From positions 107,936 to 171,935 of the forward strand of contig JAFZPX010000062.1 in assembly GCA_017552455.1 (NCBI GenBank): a stretch of 64,000 nucleotides of DNA, read 5' to 3'. The position numbers were made by a program, and so were the translations under genes. This DNA is from Clostridiales bacterium. GTDB taxonomy: Bacteria > Bacillota > Clostridia > Saccharofermentanales > Saccharofermentanaceae. Below, piece by piece: positions 56,693 to 64,000 of this stretch. The notes under the pieces are model-generated. The model did no database searches. It saw only the letters and a program-made list of their open reading frames with translations, and had not been told where the DNA came from. Position 1 is the first letter of the stretch. Each line of letters starts with the position of its first letter.

Positions 56693-58820
56693 GCTCCAAA
56701 AGCCTCATATATACCGCGGATTGTTTAAGATCCGTCTTGCCCTCCACCTTATGGAATCTGAAACAGACTCTCAATGAAGATAATACACCAAGTTTGATAA
56801 GATGTGCCTCCGAGAATACTTCAAGGCACCTTGCAACCTTAAACGGAGTGAGTTCAACACCCGACAGGTTCGTAACAAGACGGGCAAGAAGCGGCATATC
56901 CGCATAGCTTGTCTCACCCTTACATTCATCCTTGATCTTCTGATAGCAAGCAAGATAATCGAGCTTGGAAGGAATCAGTCCTTCTGCAGGTGTCGTCTTG
57001 GCAAGCTTCGCGATCTGGTCAAGCTCCATACCGCTTCTGTAAAGCTCTTCAGCGATATCCGCCTTCTGCCACAGGAAACTTGTATCTCCTGCAAGCTTTA
57101 TGTCCTCAAGATACAAACTTATCGAGGTCTTGCCCTTGTATGTATATTCGTTCATCGAATAAACGATATCGATAATGTCGCCGGGCTTTAGTATCTTGCA
57201 GTAGATGCCCATTCCAAAGCCAACTGCAGAAAGCGTCTTTGACGTATCCCCGTCAGCATCCGCAAGATCGAGCCTTATGTGAGCACCCTCGGTCATGTCG
57301 TTAACGTTAACAACAAGCATCCTCTGCGTCTCGAACAAAGGCTTCTTGTTACCTATGCCGTAAGGCTTAAACTTACATATCTTCTCGTATGTATCGAAGT
57401 TAATGATATCGAAAGCGAGCTTAGCCGTTACCTCGAGCTCATCCTGCTCACCTTCCTCAGGTGCATTCGCGACAGCATCTGCCTCAAGAGCCTTCATGAA
57501 AGTCGTAAGATCAGACTTGCGAAGCGTTACACCCGCAGCCTTCTTATGACCTCCGAAGTTTATGAGATTGTCACTTACCCTTCCAAGCGCCGCGAAAAGG
57601 TCATAGTCCCCGTAAGCTCTTCCGGAACCCTTAACATTACCGGGCTCGATCGAGTCTGCCGTGAACACTATCGCAGACCTTCTGAAAGTGGAAGACAGTC
57701 TTCCTGCAACTATACCGAGAACTCCCTGATGCCACGATGAATCGTAAGCGATGATAGGTCCCTTGGTATTGGCAAGGCTCCACTCATCAGGGCGTCTTTC
57801 ATCTTCTATCTGTTTTACGGCTTCCTCATATACACGGGCCTCGATCTGCTTACGTTCGTCGTTCTGCTCGCCCAAGGAAACTGCCGCCTCATAAGCCTTC
57901 TGCTCATCATCCTCAAGGAAGAGATTAAGTGCCTGAGATGAATCGTACAGCCTTCCTGCCGCATTAACGCGGGGAACAAAATTGAACGATATGAAAGTCT
58001 CATCGAACTTACGTGAACCAGCCTTCTCAAGAAGGAGCTCGTTCATGATGCGGATACCCGGGTTAGCCGGATTCTTCATGCTGATGAAAGCTTTCTTAAC
58101 TATGGTTCTGTTCTCATCAACAACGCTTACGAGATCTGCGATAGTAGCGATACCGGCAAGCTCGATGGTCTGGCGCCAGATATCTCCCGTTACAGGATAT
58201 CTCTTGTCAGTGCCCATAGCCTGAACGATCTTCAAAGCGACACCTGCACCGCACAGGTCGATGAAAGGATATGTATTATCCTGTCTCTTGGCACAGATAA
58301 CAGCATCTGCATCAGGGATCTCATCCTGGACATTATGGTGATCGGAGACGATGACCTTGATACCTCTGTTCTTAAGCTCAGCGATGGTATCGATATTGGT
58401 GATTCCGCAGTCGACAGTGATAAGAAGATACGGATCCTGCTTTAATACGTCTTCGATGATGTTCTTTGTAAGACCGTAACCGTGCTCTTCACGGTTAGGT
58501 ACGATGTATGAGACATCGCATCCGTGACTTCTGAAATACCTGACAAGAATGGATGTGGCGGTAACTCCGTCACAATCATAATCTCCATAAACAAGGATCT
58601 TCTTATTCTGCGAGATAGCATCGCAGATAAGATCAACGGCCTTCTTCATGTCATTGAACAGGAACGGGTCGTAAAGCTGTGCACCCTTCTCCGTCAGAAA
58701 GTCTTCTCTTTCCTGAGGCGTGACAATTCCGCGGTTTTTTAATAATGCCTCAAATAAAGCATCAGTGCTCGAGAAAGTCTCCTCGACCACACAACGCCAC
58801 TTCTGTGAAGTAAGCAACAT
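56685..58820 (-). CDS. recJ: Single-stranded-DNA-specific exonuclease RecJ
   Basis: The 711-residue protein has the DHH-family motifs ILVYGDYDCDGVTATSIL, LITVDCGITNIDTIAELKN and VIVSDHHNVQDEIPDADAVI. The DHHA1 region has GHKKAAGVTLRK, and an OB-fold C-terminal part is present. RecJ degrades single strands 5' to 3' in recombination and mismatch repair. The ribosome binding site is weak (AAGAGAG about 12 nt upstream). It overlaps rel downstream; rpsU and its terminator lie upstream. Confidence 0.94.
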   Translation of the reverse strand: MLLTSQKWRCVVEETFSSTDALFEALLKNRGIVTPQEREDFLTEKGAQLYDPFLFNDMKKAVDLICDAISQNKKILVYGDYDCDGVTATSILVRYFRSHGCDVSYIVPNREEHGYGLTKNIIEDVLKQDPYLLITVDCGITNIDTIAELKNRGIKVIVSDHHNVQDEIPDADAVICAKRQDNTYPFIDLCGAGVALKIVQAMGTDKRYPVTGDIWRQTIELAGIATIADLVSVVDENRTIVKKAFISMKNPANPGIRIMNELLLEKAGSRKFDETFISFNFVPRVNAAGRLYDSSQALNLFLEDDEQKAYEAAVSLGEQNDERKQIEARVYEEAVKQIEDERRPDEWSLANTKGPIIAYDSSWHQGVLGIVAGRLSSTFRRSAIVFTADSIEPGNVKGSGRAYGDYDLFAALGRVSDNLINFGGHKKAAGVTLRKSDLTTFMKALEADAVANAPEEGEQDELEVTAKLAFDIINFDTYEKICKFKPYGIGNKKPLFETQRMLVVNVNDMTEGAHIRLDLADADGDTSKTLSAVGFGMGIYCKILKPGDIIDIVYSMNEYTYKGKTSISLYLEDIKLAGDTSFLWQKADIAEELYRSGMELDQIAKLAKTTPAEGLIPSKLDYLACYQKIKDECKGETSYADMPLLARLVTNLSGVELTPFKVARCLEVFSEAHLIKLGVLSSLRVCFRFHKVEGKTDLKQSAVYMRLLEHG

Positions 58821-58864
58821 AACAATATATATCTCTCTTAATTTATTTGAAGCTATTGTAACAC

Positions 58865-58896
58865 AAAAAAGACCCCCGAAGTACTCTTCGAGGGTC
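58865..58896 (-). terminator. Terminator of rpsU
   Basis: A stem of about 10 bp with a 4-nt loop (58871-58896) is followed by six Ts on the minus strand (58870-58865). It is the strongest terminator in the window, between rpsU and recJ. Confidence 0.88.
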
Positions 58897-58924
58897 TGTC
58901 AGTTCTTTGTAACTCAAGAAGTTA

Positions 58925-59098
58925 TCAGTGCTTGCGCTTTCTTGCAGCCTCAGACTTCTTCTTACGCTTTACAGAGGGCTTCTCGTAGTGCTCTCTCTTA
59001 CGTACTTCTGCAAGTACACCGGATCTTGCGCATGAACGCTTGAAACGACGAAGTGCGCTGTCGAGGGACTCGCCTTCTTTAACTCTGATCTCTGACAT
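58925..59098 (-). CDS. rpsU: 30S ribosomal protein S21
   Basis: The 57-residue protein has the S21 pattern. [21 protein letters not shown], a single Cys in [27 protein letters not shown] and a basic tail are all seen. It binds the platform of the small subunit near the anti-Shine-Dalgarno sequence. A purine-rich GAGGGGGG site lies upstream of the ATG. It is a single-gene unit ended by a strong terminator. Confidence 0.95.
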   Translation of the reverse strand: MSEIRVKEGESLDSALRRFKRSCARSGVLAEVRKREHYEKPSVKRKKKSEAARKRKH

Positions 59099-59188
59099 TC
59101 TTTTTCCCCCCTCTCGTGCGCGGAAACGTTATTTGTTGAAAACAACTCGCTTATTATAATCGCTCATCTTAAAATCGTCAAATATTCT

Positions 59189-59217
59189 TTGTATTAGGTT
59201 TGCTTCCGCTGTATAAT
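59189..59217 (+). promoter_or_regulatory. Promoter of the ABC importer operon
   Basis: TTGTAT (59189-59194), a 17-nt spacer and TATAAT (59212-59217) lie 36 bp before the substrate-binding-protein gene. The leader is too short for a riboswitch. Confidence 0.78.
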
Positions 59218-59252
59218 CGCGGTTGAAATTGTATATATAGGAAGGCTTTGTT

Positions 59253-60203
59253 ATGAAAAAACTAATAGGCACTGTGCTAACCCTGGCTTTGGGAATCACT
59301 ATGTTCTGCGGTTGCCAGAAGGAAGATGACGTTACGATCCGCATCGGATCCCTGTCAGGCCCTACAACAATCGGAATCATCAACATGATGAACGAGACAA
59401 TGGATACAAATAATTCATATGACTTTACGGTATCCACACAGCCCGATGAGATCGCAGCATCACTAAACGCAGGAGATCTTTACATCGCTCTCATCCACGA
59501 TAATCTTGCAGCAATACTGTACAACCGCACAGAAGGCGGCATTCAGGTAATCGACATCAACACATACGGTGTTCTTTACTGTATTACTACTGATCCTTCA
59601 ATCACATCTGTTTCAGACCTTTCAGGAAAGACAGTAATCACTACAGGTCAGGGCGCCACACCTGAATATGCCATGAATTATCTTCTCGAGCAGTACGGCG
59701 TAACTGACTGCACTCTCGACTTCAAGACAGAGGGTTCCGAAGTCATCGCTTCACTTCAGGCAGACCCCAATCAGATCGCTGTTCTTCCCCAGCCTGCAGC
59801 AACTGCTGCCATGGTTCAGATCGAAGGCATGGATATCGCATTCTCGCTCGATGAAGCATGGAGCGAAGTCTCCGATTCACGTCTCGTAACAGGCGTTACT
59901 GTTGTAAGAACAGAGTTTCTTGAGCAGCACCCGAACGCTGTTGCATCTTTCATCGTAGATCATCACAACAGCGTAGTCCTTGCTAACTCCGAGGTTGAGC
60001 AGACAGCTCAGCTCGTTGTAGATGCAGGTATCGTCGGTGCAGTTCTCGTCGCTCAGAGAGCTATTCCTCTTTGCAATATCGACTGCGTTGCAAGTGCTCA
60101 GATGAGAACTGATCTGGAAGGCTATCTGCAGACCCTTTACGATGCAAACCCTCAGGCCGTAGGCGGTGCTATGCCTGGCGACGACTTCTATCACGTAGGA
60201 TAA
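59253..60203 (+). CDS. ABC importer substrate-binding lipoprotein (NMT1/SsuA type)
   Basis: The 316-residue precursor has lipobox MFCGC (Cys21) and a type II periplasmic-binding fold. IRIGSLSGPTTIGIINMM matches the N-terminal lobe of NMT1/SsuA proteins, DLSGKTVITTGQGATPEYAMNYLL the hinge region, and AVLPQPAATAAM a segment seen in many members. Proteins of this group deliver alkanesulfonates, nitrate, thiamine precursors or other small molecules. No neighbouring pathway gene shows which. AGGAAGG precedes the ATG. Permease and ATPase genes follow immediately. Confidence 0.88.
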   Translation: MKKLIGTVLTLALGITMFCGCQKEDDVTIRIGSLSGPTTIGIINMMNETMDTNNSYDFTVSTQPDEIAASLNAGDLYIALIHDNLAAILYNRTEGGIQVIDINTYGVLYCITTDPSITSVSDLSGKTVITTGQGATPEYAMNYLLEQYGVTDCTLDFKTEGSEVIASLQADPNQIAVLPQPAATAAMVQIEGMDIAFSLDEAWSEVSDSRLVTGVTVVRTEFLEQHPNAVASFIVDHHNSVVLANSEVEQTAQLVVDAGIVGAVLVAQRAIPLCNIDCVASAQMRTDLEGYLQTLYDANPQAVGGAMPGDDFYHVG

Positions 60204-60207
60204 AGGT

Positions 60208-60945
60208 TTGAATAACGGTACTGTAAGGAAAGTACTCATAATAGTATTTTGGCTGCTGTTGTGGCAGGGCGCGTCTGCGCTCGTCCACAACAGCATTTTA
60301 CTTGCAGGCCCTTACGAGGCTTTGCTCGCTCTTATAACTCTGGCTCAAACTCCTGAATTCTGGATATCTATACTTCTTACATTCCTTAAGATCACTTTGG
60401 GATTTATGGCCGGTCTTGTGACAGGCATCCTGTTTGCAGGTCTTTCCTACAGATTCAGATTATTCCGTGAGTTCATAACTCCCCCGGTATCGGTTATCAA
60501 ATCGATCCCCGTCGCGAGCTTCGTTATCATGGTCATAATCTGGGCAGGTGCATCATCGCTCGCGACGGTAATCAGTGCATTGGTCGTCTTCCCGATGATC
60601 TATCACAACGTTCTTTCAGGACTTGATTCGACCGCTTCTTCCATGATCGAGATGGGCCGTTTATTCAGATTCAGATTCATAGACAAAGCGCGCTACATCT
60701 TCTTCCCGTCAGTACTGTCACATCTTCAAAGTGCGATACTTATAAGCTCCGGAATGGCTTTTAAAAGCGGCATTGCAGCCGAGGTTATCGGGCGCCCTCT
60801 GCGCTCTGTAGGAAGCGGGCTTTATCTGTCGAAGATATCTTTGGCGACGTCAGATCTATTCGCATGGACTTTCTGTGCGGTGATACTTGCATACCTCTTT
60901 GAGAAGGCAATGTCTCTTATCTTAAGGAGGATCTCATCCAAATGA
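60208..60945 (+). CDS. ABC importer permease (SsuC/ThiX type)
   Basis: The 245-residue protein has about six membrane helices and the EAA-type coupling loop (EMGRLFRFRFIDKARYIFFPSVLSHL, which contains the conserved Gly). ALVVFPMIYHNVLSGL precedes it, and KSGIAAEVIGRP is a common SsuC-family segment. It forms the channel for the lipoprotein encoded 4 bp upstream. The start is TTG at 60208, with AGGA about 7 nt upstream inside the previous stop region. Its last bases overlap the ATPase gene by 4 nt. Confidence 0.88.
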   Translation: MNNGTVRKVLIIVFWLLLWQGASALVHNSILLAGPYEALLALITLAQTPEFWISILLTFLKITLGFMAGLVTGILFAGLSYRFRLFREFITPPVSVIKSIPVASFVIMVIIWAGASSLATVISALVVFPMIYHNVLSGLDSTASSMIEMGRLFRFRFIDKARYIFFPSVLSHLQSAILISSGMAFKSGIAAEVIGRPLRSVGSGLYLSKISLATSDLFAWTFCAVILAYLFEKAMSLILRRISSK

Positions 60946-61517
60946 AGATAAAGCTTACAAATATTGTAAAAGCATATAACGGTAAAACCGTAATAGATGG
61001 TCTTTCTTACGAGTTTCTCTCTGAAAGCCCTGTCGTAATCATGGGCGAATCAGGCATCGGAAAGACTACTCTTCTTCGCATCATTACAGGACTTGAGACA
61101 GCTGACAGCGGCAGCTTAACTTTAGAAGGTCTATCACGCGAAGCCTGCAGGTTCGCGCCGGTGTTCCAGGACACAAGACTTATCGGCAATCTTGATGCAG
61201 TGGCTAACGTAAAGCTTGCTGCTCGCGATGTATCTGATGATGTAATATGTGAACACTTAAAGTCTTTGATCCCCGAATCCGAGCTTCATAAGAAGGTCCG
61301 CGACATGTCAGGCGGAACTGCACGGCGTGTCGAGATTGTGCGTGCCGTACTCGCTCCTTCTGATGTGCTTATAATGGATGAGCCGCTTACGGGTCTCGAT
61401 GAAGACAACGCAGTAAAGGTTGTGGATTATATCCACAAGAACATAGGCTCCAGGCTTTTCATCGCCTCTTCCCATTCCGATCTTTTCGAATCGTTCTGCA
61501 CGAAGCTTTCTCTTTAA
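60942..61517 (+). CDS. ABC importer ATP-binding protein
   Basis: The 191-residue ATPase has Walker A GESGIGKTTLL, a shortened central region, Q-loop FQDTRL, signature MSGGTARRVEI, Walker B VLIMDEPLTGLD and H-loop SSHSD. It is short for the SsuB/ThiZ group, which is usually near 240 residues; the C-terminal end after the H-loop is reduced. Its ATG overlaps the permease stop (ATGA). A hairpin follows the gene. Confidence 0.88.
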   Translation: MKIKLTNIVKAYNGKTVIDGLSYEFLSESPVVIMGESGIGKTTLLRIITGLETADSGSLTLEGLSREACRFAPVFQDTRLIGNLDAVANVKLAARDVSDDVICEHLKSLIPESELHKKVRDMSGGTARRVEIVRAVLAPSDVLIMDEPLTGLDEDNAVKVVDYIHKNIGSRLFIASSHSDLFESFCTKLSL

Positions 61518-61532
61518 CCCAACAAAATAAAA

Positions 61533-61554
61533 CCGCCCGGGTTAACCCGGACGG
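61533..61554. terminator. Bidirectional terminator hairpin
   Basis: CCG-C-CCGGGTT paired with AACCCGG-A-CGG forms a compact hairpin (61533-61554). On the minus strand TTTTATTTTG follows, a good tail for the DUF4214 gene. On the plus strand the tail after the ABC ATPase gene is poor. Confidence 0.7.
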
Positions 61555-61582
61555 CTTGATACATACGTATCTGCAATTGAGC

Positions 61583-62434
61583 TTACAGACCGTAGTAAGA
61601 GCAAATGTTATTCCACTCTGCAGACTGTGTGAAAGCGGATACGATGTCAGCTCTCGATGCACCTGACTGAAGTGCAGTTACCCAGTTATTAAGGCCTGCT
61701 GTATCAGGATCCCTGTCAAAGAATGTCTTGTAAAGTGCTGTTACATAAGCCTCATCGCTTAAGTTGCGTCCCTGGAACTCAGCGCTGTTAAGGATGCTGA
61801 TAGCATAGTCATCTGCACTTAACTCACCGCTGATAATGCCGTTTACCCAGTAATCTCTTCCTGCTGTATCTGCAGTTCTTCCCAAAGCTGTGGAGTAGAT
61901 TCTCTCTACGAAGCTGTTAAGAACCTGCACTCTGATCATCTCGGGCGGGAGATTACGGTTAGTTGCATAGATCGTTGCGATCGTGTTAGCCATATTCGCT
62001 GATACAAGGAGAGGGTGTGTCTCGTTATATGCAGAAGAACCTATGACAAAATCAGGCATCGCATTAGTATTTGCTGTTGTTCCTGCAAGATTTGCTTCAG
62101 CAATGGCAAGTGCAACTCTCATGTTGGATGTCGACTCTGCATGTCCCTGATAACCGCCGTACATAAGAACATCGTATGCCTGAGAACGCATGGTCTCGAG
62201 GTAGATTCTTACATCACCGGCCAACTCATCTCCATGTGCTGCAAGAAGCGCAGATGCACTATCGTACAGATCTGTAAGTGTCTTGCGTGTAGCATCATCT
62301 ACAAGGCTCTCGGCTACAGCTGCACCGGGATCAGGCGCAGGTGCTGATGCCAATGCCGCTGACGGTATAATTGCTACCGACATAGCTGCAACGACGATTG
62401 CAGCAGCGATTTTCTTTCTGATTAAACTGTTCAT
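61583..62434 (-). CDS. Secreted DUF4214-domain protein
   Basis: The 283-residue protein has a signal peptide (cleavage near ALA-S, about residue 30) and a helical N-terminal half. The C-terminal half (about 180-280) holds two DUF4214-like repeats: FVERIYSTALGRTADTAGRDYWVNGIISGE and ALYKTFFDRDPDTAGLNNWVTALQSGAS. DUF4214 occurs in surface and phage-like proteins and may bind glycans, though the function is unsettled. AAGGAAGG lies 7 nt before ATG at 62434. It is the last gene before a bidirectional hairpin and is preceded by the HPF terminator. Confidence 0.85.
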   Translation of the reverse strand: MNSLIRKKIAAAIVVAAMSVAIIPSAALASAPAPDPGAAVAESLVDDATRKTLTDLYDSASALLAAHGDELAGDVRIYLETMRSQAYDVLMYGGYQGHAESTSNMRVALAIAEANLAGTTANTNAMPDFVIGSSAYNETHPLLVSANMANTIATIYATNRNLPPEMIRVQVLNSFVERIYSTALGRTADTAGRDYWVNGIISGELSADDYAISILNSAEFQGRNLSDEAYVTALYKTFFDRDPDTAGLNNWVTALQSGASRADIVSAFTQSAEWNNICSYYGL

Positions 62435-62465
62435 TTTCTTGCCTTCCTTCATTAATGACATTAAA

Positions 62466-62488
62466 GGGGACCGACCGAAGTCGGCCCC
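62466..62488 (-). terminator. Terminator of the HPF gene
   Basis: A hairpin with stem GGGG-CCGAC/GTCGG-CCCC and loop TTCG (62466-62488) is followed by TTTAATG on the minus strand, 25 bp after the stop codon. Confidence 0.82.
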
Positions 62489-62512
62489 CGTTATTACAGT
62501 GTTATGCGACTA

Positions 62513-63061
62513 TCAGTACTTGGGCTCAAGAAGTCCGTAATCTCCGTCGTTTCTCTTATATACAACACATACTGAATCAGTATCTGCATCGAGATAAACG
62601 AGGAAGTCATGACCTAACATCTCCATCTGGAGGATTGCATCCTCGGAAGTCATAGGACGAAGCTCAAATGTCTTACGACGTGTGATCTTCGACTCTTCCG
62701 GTGCGTCTGCGATATAGTCAAAGTCCGAACCGTTATCTTCTTCAAGATAATTAGCGATCTGAGGATATTCCTTCTTCTTCTTGAGGAACTTGGTCTTCTG
62801 ACGTCTGATCTGAGACTCGAGCTTGTCGATCGCTCTGTCGACTGCTGTAAGAATCTCTTCGTCACGTGCCTCTGCTCTATAGACCTTATTGTCGAGCTTC
62901 ATTGTGATCTCGACAACCATCTGAGAACCTTCGGGTCTGATACGTACATTGAAAGAACCTTCATCTCCAAAGTACTTGTCGAATTTTCTCATCTTGTCGG
63001 TGATCTTCTGTTCGAGCCTCTCACCAATTCTGATGCCGTTTCCCTGTGTAGTGATCTTCAT
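62513..63061 (-). CDS. hpf: Ribosome hibernation-promoting factor, long form
   Basis: The 182-residue protein has the N-terminal RaiA/HPF domain (about 1-100), with MKITTQGNGIRIGERLEQKITDKMRKFDKYFG and YRAEARDEEILTAVDRAIDKLESQIRRQK. After a linker comes the long-form C-terminal dimerisation domain (about 125-182, RRKTFELRPMTSEDAILQMEMLGHDFLVYLDADT). It pairs idle 70S ribosomes into 100S dimers. GGAAGGA lies upstream, somewhat distant from the ATG. It is a single-gene unit with its own terminator. Confidence 0.95.
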   Translation of the reverse strand: MKITTQGNGIRIGERLEQKITDKMRKFDKYFGDEGSFNVRIRPEGSQMVVEITMKLDNKVYRAEARDEEILTAVDRAIDKLESQIRRQKTKFLKKKKEYPQIANYLEEDNGSDFDYIADAPEESKITRRKTFELRPMTSEDAILQMEMLGHDFLVYLDADTDSVCVVYKRNDGDYGLLEPKY

Positions 63062-63180
63062 GAAATCACATCCTTCCTATAGAGGTTCTAAGGATTTTCA
63101 TCCTGATTTAATTATAAGGATAAAAATATTAATTAACTGTAAAAGTATCAAATATTCCCAATATACTTCTCAAAATAATG

Positions 63181-63186
63181 TATAAT
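63181..63186 (+). promoter_or_regulatory. -10 box of the zinc-ribbon/coiled-coil gene
   Basis: A consensus TATAAT lies 40 bp before the ATG. The upstream region is A+T-rich with no clear -35 hexamer. Confidence 0.5.
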
Positions 63187-63226
63187 GGCGTTGTACAAAA
63201 AACGAGTTTAATCGGAGGTTTTTGAT

Positions 63227-63700
63227 ATGGCATTGTTCGATCCTAAGGCAAAGGTTATTTCCGGCTATCAGAGGTCTATTGATGAGCGTTCATCTTCTAT
63301 CCGTAAGTACTATGATGAGATCGGTAAGCTCTATTACGATCAGTACAAGGATATGAACGTTGATAACACTAAGGATATCAACACTCGCTGCGAGGCTATT
63401 ACCAGACTTTCCAACGAGATTGAAGAATATAAGCTTAAGATCCTTTTCGAGAAGGGTCTGAAGAAGTGCCCGAACTGCGGTACAGAGAACAGCCTCGAGT
63501 ATGGTTTCTGCTTCAAGTGCGGATCCAAGTTCGACGAAGATTCTGCTAAGGAGCCCAAGACTGAGTTCGAGAAGGCAGAAGAGAAGTTCGAGGAAGAGTC
63601 TGAGAAGGCAGCTGAGACTGCTGAAGAAGCCGAGGAGAAGGCTGAGGAAGCAGCTGAAGAAGTTGCAGAGGCTGCTGAAGAAGAGAAGAAGGAAGACTGA
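63227..63700 (+). CDS. Zinc-ribbon protein with acidic coiled-coil tail
   Basis: The 157-residue protein has a helical N-terminal region (about 10-78) and a zinc ribbon (about 80-105, CPNCGTENSLEYGFCFKCGSKF). The Glu/Ala/Lys coiled-coil tail makes up the last 45 residues. It resembles many small clostridial zinc-ribbon proteins of unknown role. CGGAGG lies upstream of the ATG, and a consensus -10 box and a strong terminator bound it as a single-gene unit. The tail is low complexity, so similarity searches on that part will mislead. Confidence 0.85.
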   Translation: MALFDPKAKVISGYQRSIDERSSSIRKYYDEIGKLYYDQYKDMNVDNTKDINTRCEAITRLSNEIEEYKLKILFEKGLKKCPNCGTENSLEYGFCFKCGSKFDEDSAKEPKTEFEKAEEKFEEESEKAAETAEEAEEKAEEAAEEVAEAAEEEKKED

Positions 63701-63724
63701 TTCTCATATCAATCCGATTTATTA

Positions 63725-63757
63725 CGACCGCCCCGAATGTGAAGGGCGGTCGTTTTT
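63725..63757 (+). terminator. Terminator of the zinc-ribbon/coiled-coil gene
   Basis: Nine-bp arms (63725-63733 and 63744-63752) with a 10-nt loop are followed by TTTTT. It also lies 3 bp before the stop codon of the convergent partial gene. Confidence 0.88.
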
Positions 63758-63759
63758 AA

Positions 63760-64000
63760 TTAGCCGTAAGTTTCAAGACCCCAGAAAGTTAAACCGCTGA
63801 CGGTCATCCCGCATGCTAAGCATGCTACACAGGATACAAAGATGATGCCGCCAATGATTGTAGAGATCAGGCAGACAACGAATCCTCCCATGCGGAGACT
63901 CTCGTTGTTACCTTCTTTCTTAGCCTGAATGGATAAGACCAATCCGATGATTCCCAGTATCAATGAAAGAATCGCGGAATAGCCGAAGAACCAAAGCACA
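63760..64000 (-). CDS. Small DUF4190-like membrane protein, 5' end outside window
   Basis: The frame is open to the window edge and encodes at least 79 residues. Two or three membrane helices are visible: GYSAILSLILGIIGLVLSIQAKK, then a basic/Gly loop (LRMGGFVVCLISTIIGGIIFV), then a Cys-rich last helix. The pattern of a helix, Q-A-KK-E, and a second helix beginning G-G resembles DUF4190-type proteins. The true start lies beyond base 64000. Confidence 0.65.
   Translation of the reverse strand, partial: VLWFFGYSAILSLILGIIGLVLSIQAKKEGNNESLRMGGFVVCLISTIIGGIIFVSCVACLACGMTVSGLTFWGLETYG

Overview
The window is a gene-dense stretch (about 47-48% G+C by eye) of a bacterial chromosome. It most likely belongs to an anaerobic member of the Clostridia (Firmicutes). 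The grounds are: strong AGGAGG-type ribosome binding sites; RNase J, long-form HPF, zinc-type L32 and S21; NAD-dependent LigA; DUF1934 and YdbC/PC4 proteins; an MltG-TrhP gene pair ordered as in Bacillus; many Thr/Glu/Ser-rich lipoproteins; and SH3-NlpC/P60 and SH3-3D wall proteins. I see no prophage, insertion sequence, CRISPR array, rRNA or tRNA. Genus is not assigned.

Layout. 1-7.6 kb: the LeuS C-terminus, a zinc-ribbon protein, a RibD_C-type reductase, an 870-residue polytopic membrane protein behind a palindrome-overlapped promoter, a lipoprotein, an NlpC/P60 hydrolase and a PaaI-type thioesterase. Between the thioesterase and mscS lies about 600 nt without a gene, which reads as a large folded RNA on the minus strand. 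7.6-14.6 kb: MscS channel, small membrane protein, radical SAM protein and DinB; then a two-component system and HU. 14.6-20.3 kb: a Spo0A_C-like protein, a membrane protein, 5-formyl-THF cyclo-ligase with LigA, membrane protein, YdbC and a YkuE-like phosphoesterase. 20.5-26.2 kb: glycogen phosphorylase, then a plus-strand operon of prepilin peptidase, a degenerate CPBP-like protein and an AI-2E-family exporter. 26.2-32.2 kb: TrhP-type U32 protein, MltG, BipA, Der and L32. 32.3-36.3 kb: an operon-like run of a 40-codon ORF, a cytosolic ParB-like/BMP fusion, a phosphoesterase and a CodB-type permease. 36.4-43.1 kb: a long minus-strand run of cyclophilin lipoprotein, AraC regulator, small-multidrug-export protein, RluD-type synthase, MurI, DUF1934 and two paralogous lipoproteins. 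43.1-54.2 kb: membrane protein, nitroreductase, FtsX/MacB-type exporter, transglutaminase-LRR protein, ProS, RNase J, 3D wall protein and a 46-residue membrane peptide. 54.2-64 kb: Rel, RecJ, S21, an SsuABC/ThiXYZ-type importer, a DUF4214 protein, HPF, a zinc-ribbon/coiled-coil protein and a partial membrane protein.

The main discovery candidate is the minus-strand RNA at about 7446-6836. Its ends pair through an 8-bp helix, many local and long-range helices can be drawn inside it, one hexamer recurs four times, and a 9-bp terminator hairpin follows. Its scale is that of the ornate RNAs OLE, ROOL and GOLLD, but I could not match it to any class. Secondary points are a FabT-like palindrome on the promoter of the 870-residue protein, a signal-less ParB-like/BMP fusion in a nucleobase-permease operon, four genes that look leaderless, and two small genes of 40 and 46 codons.
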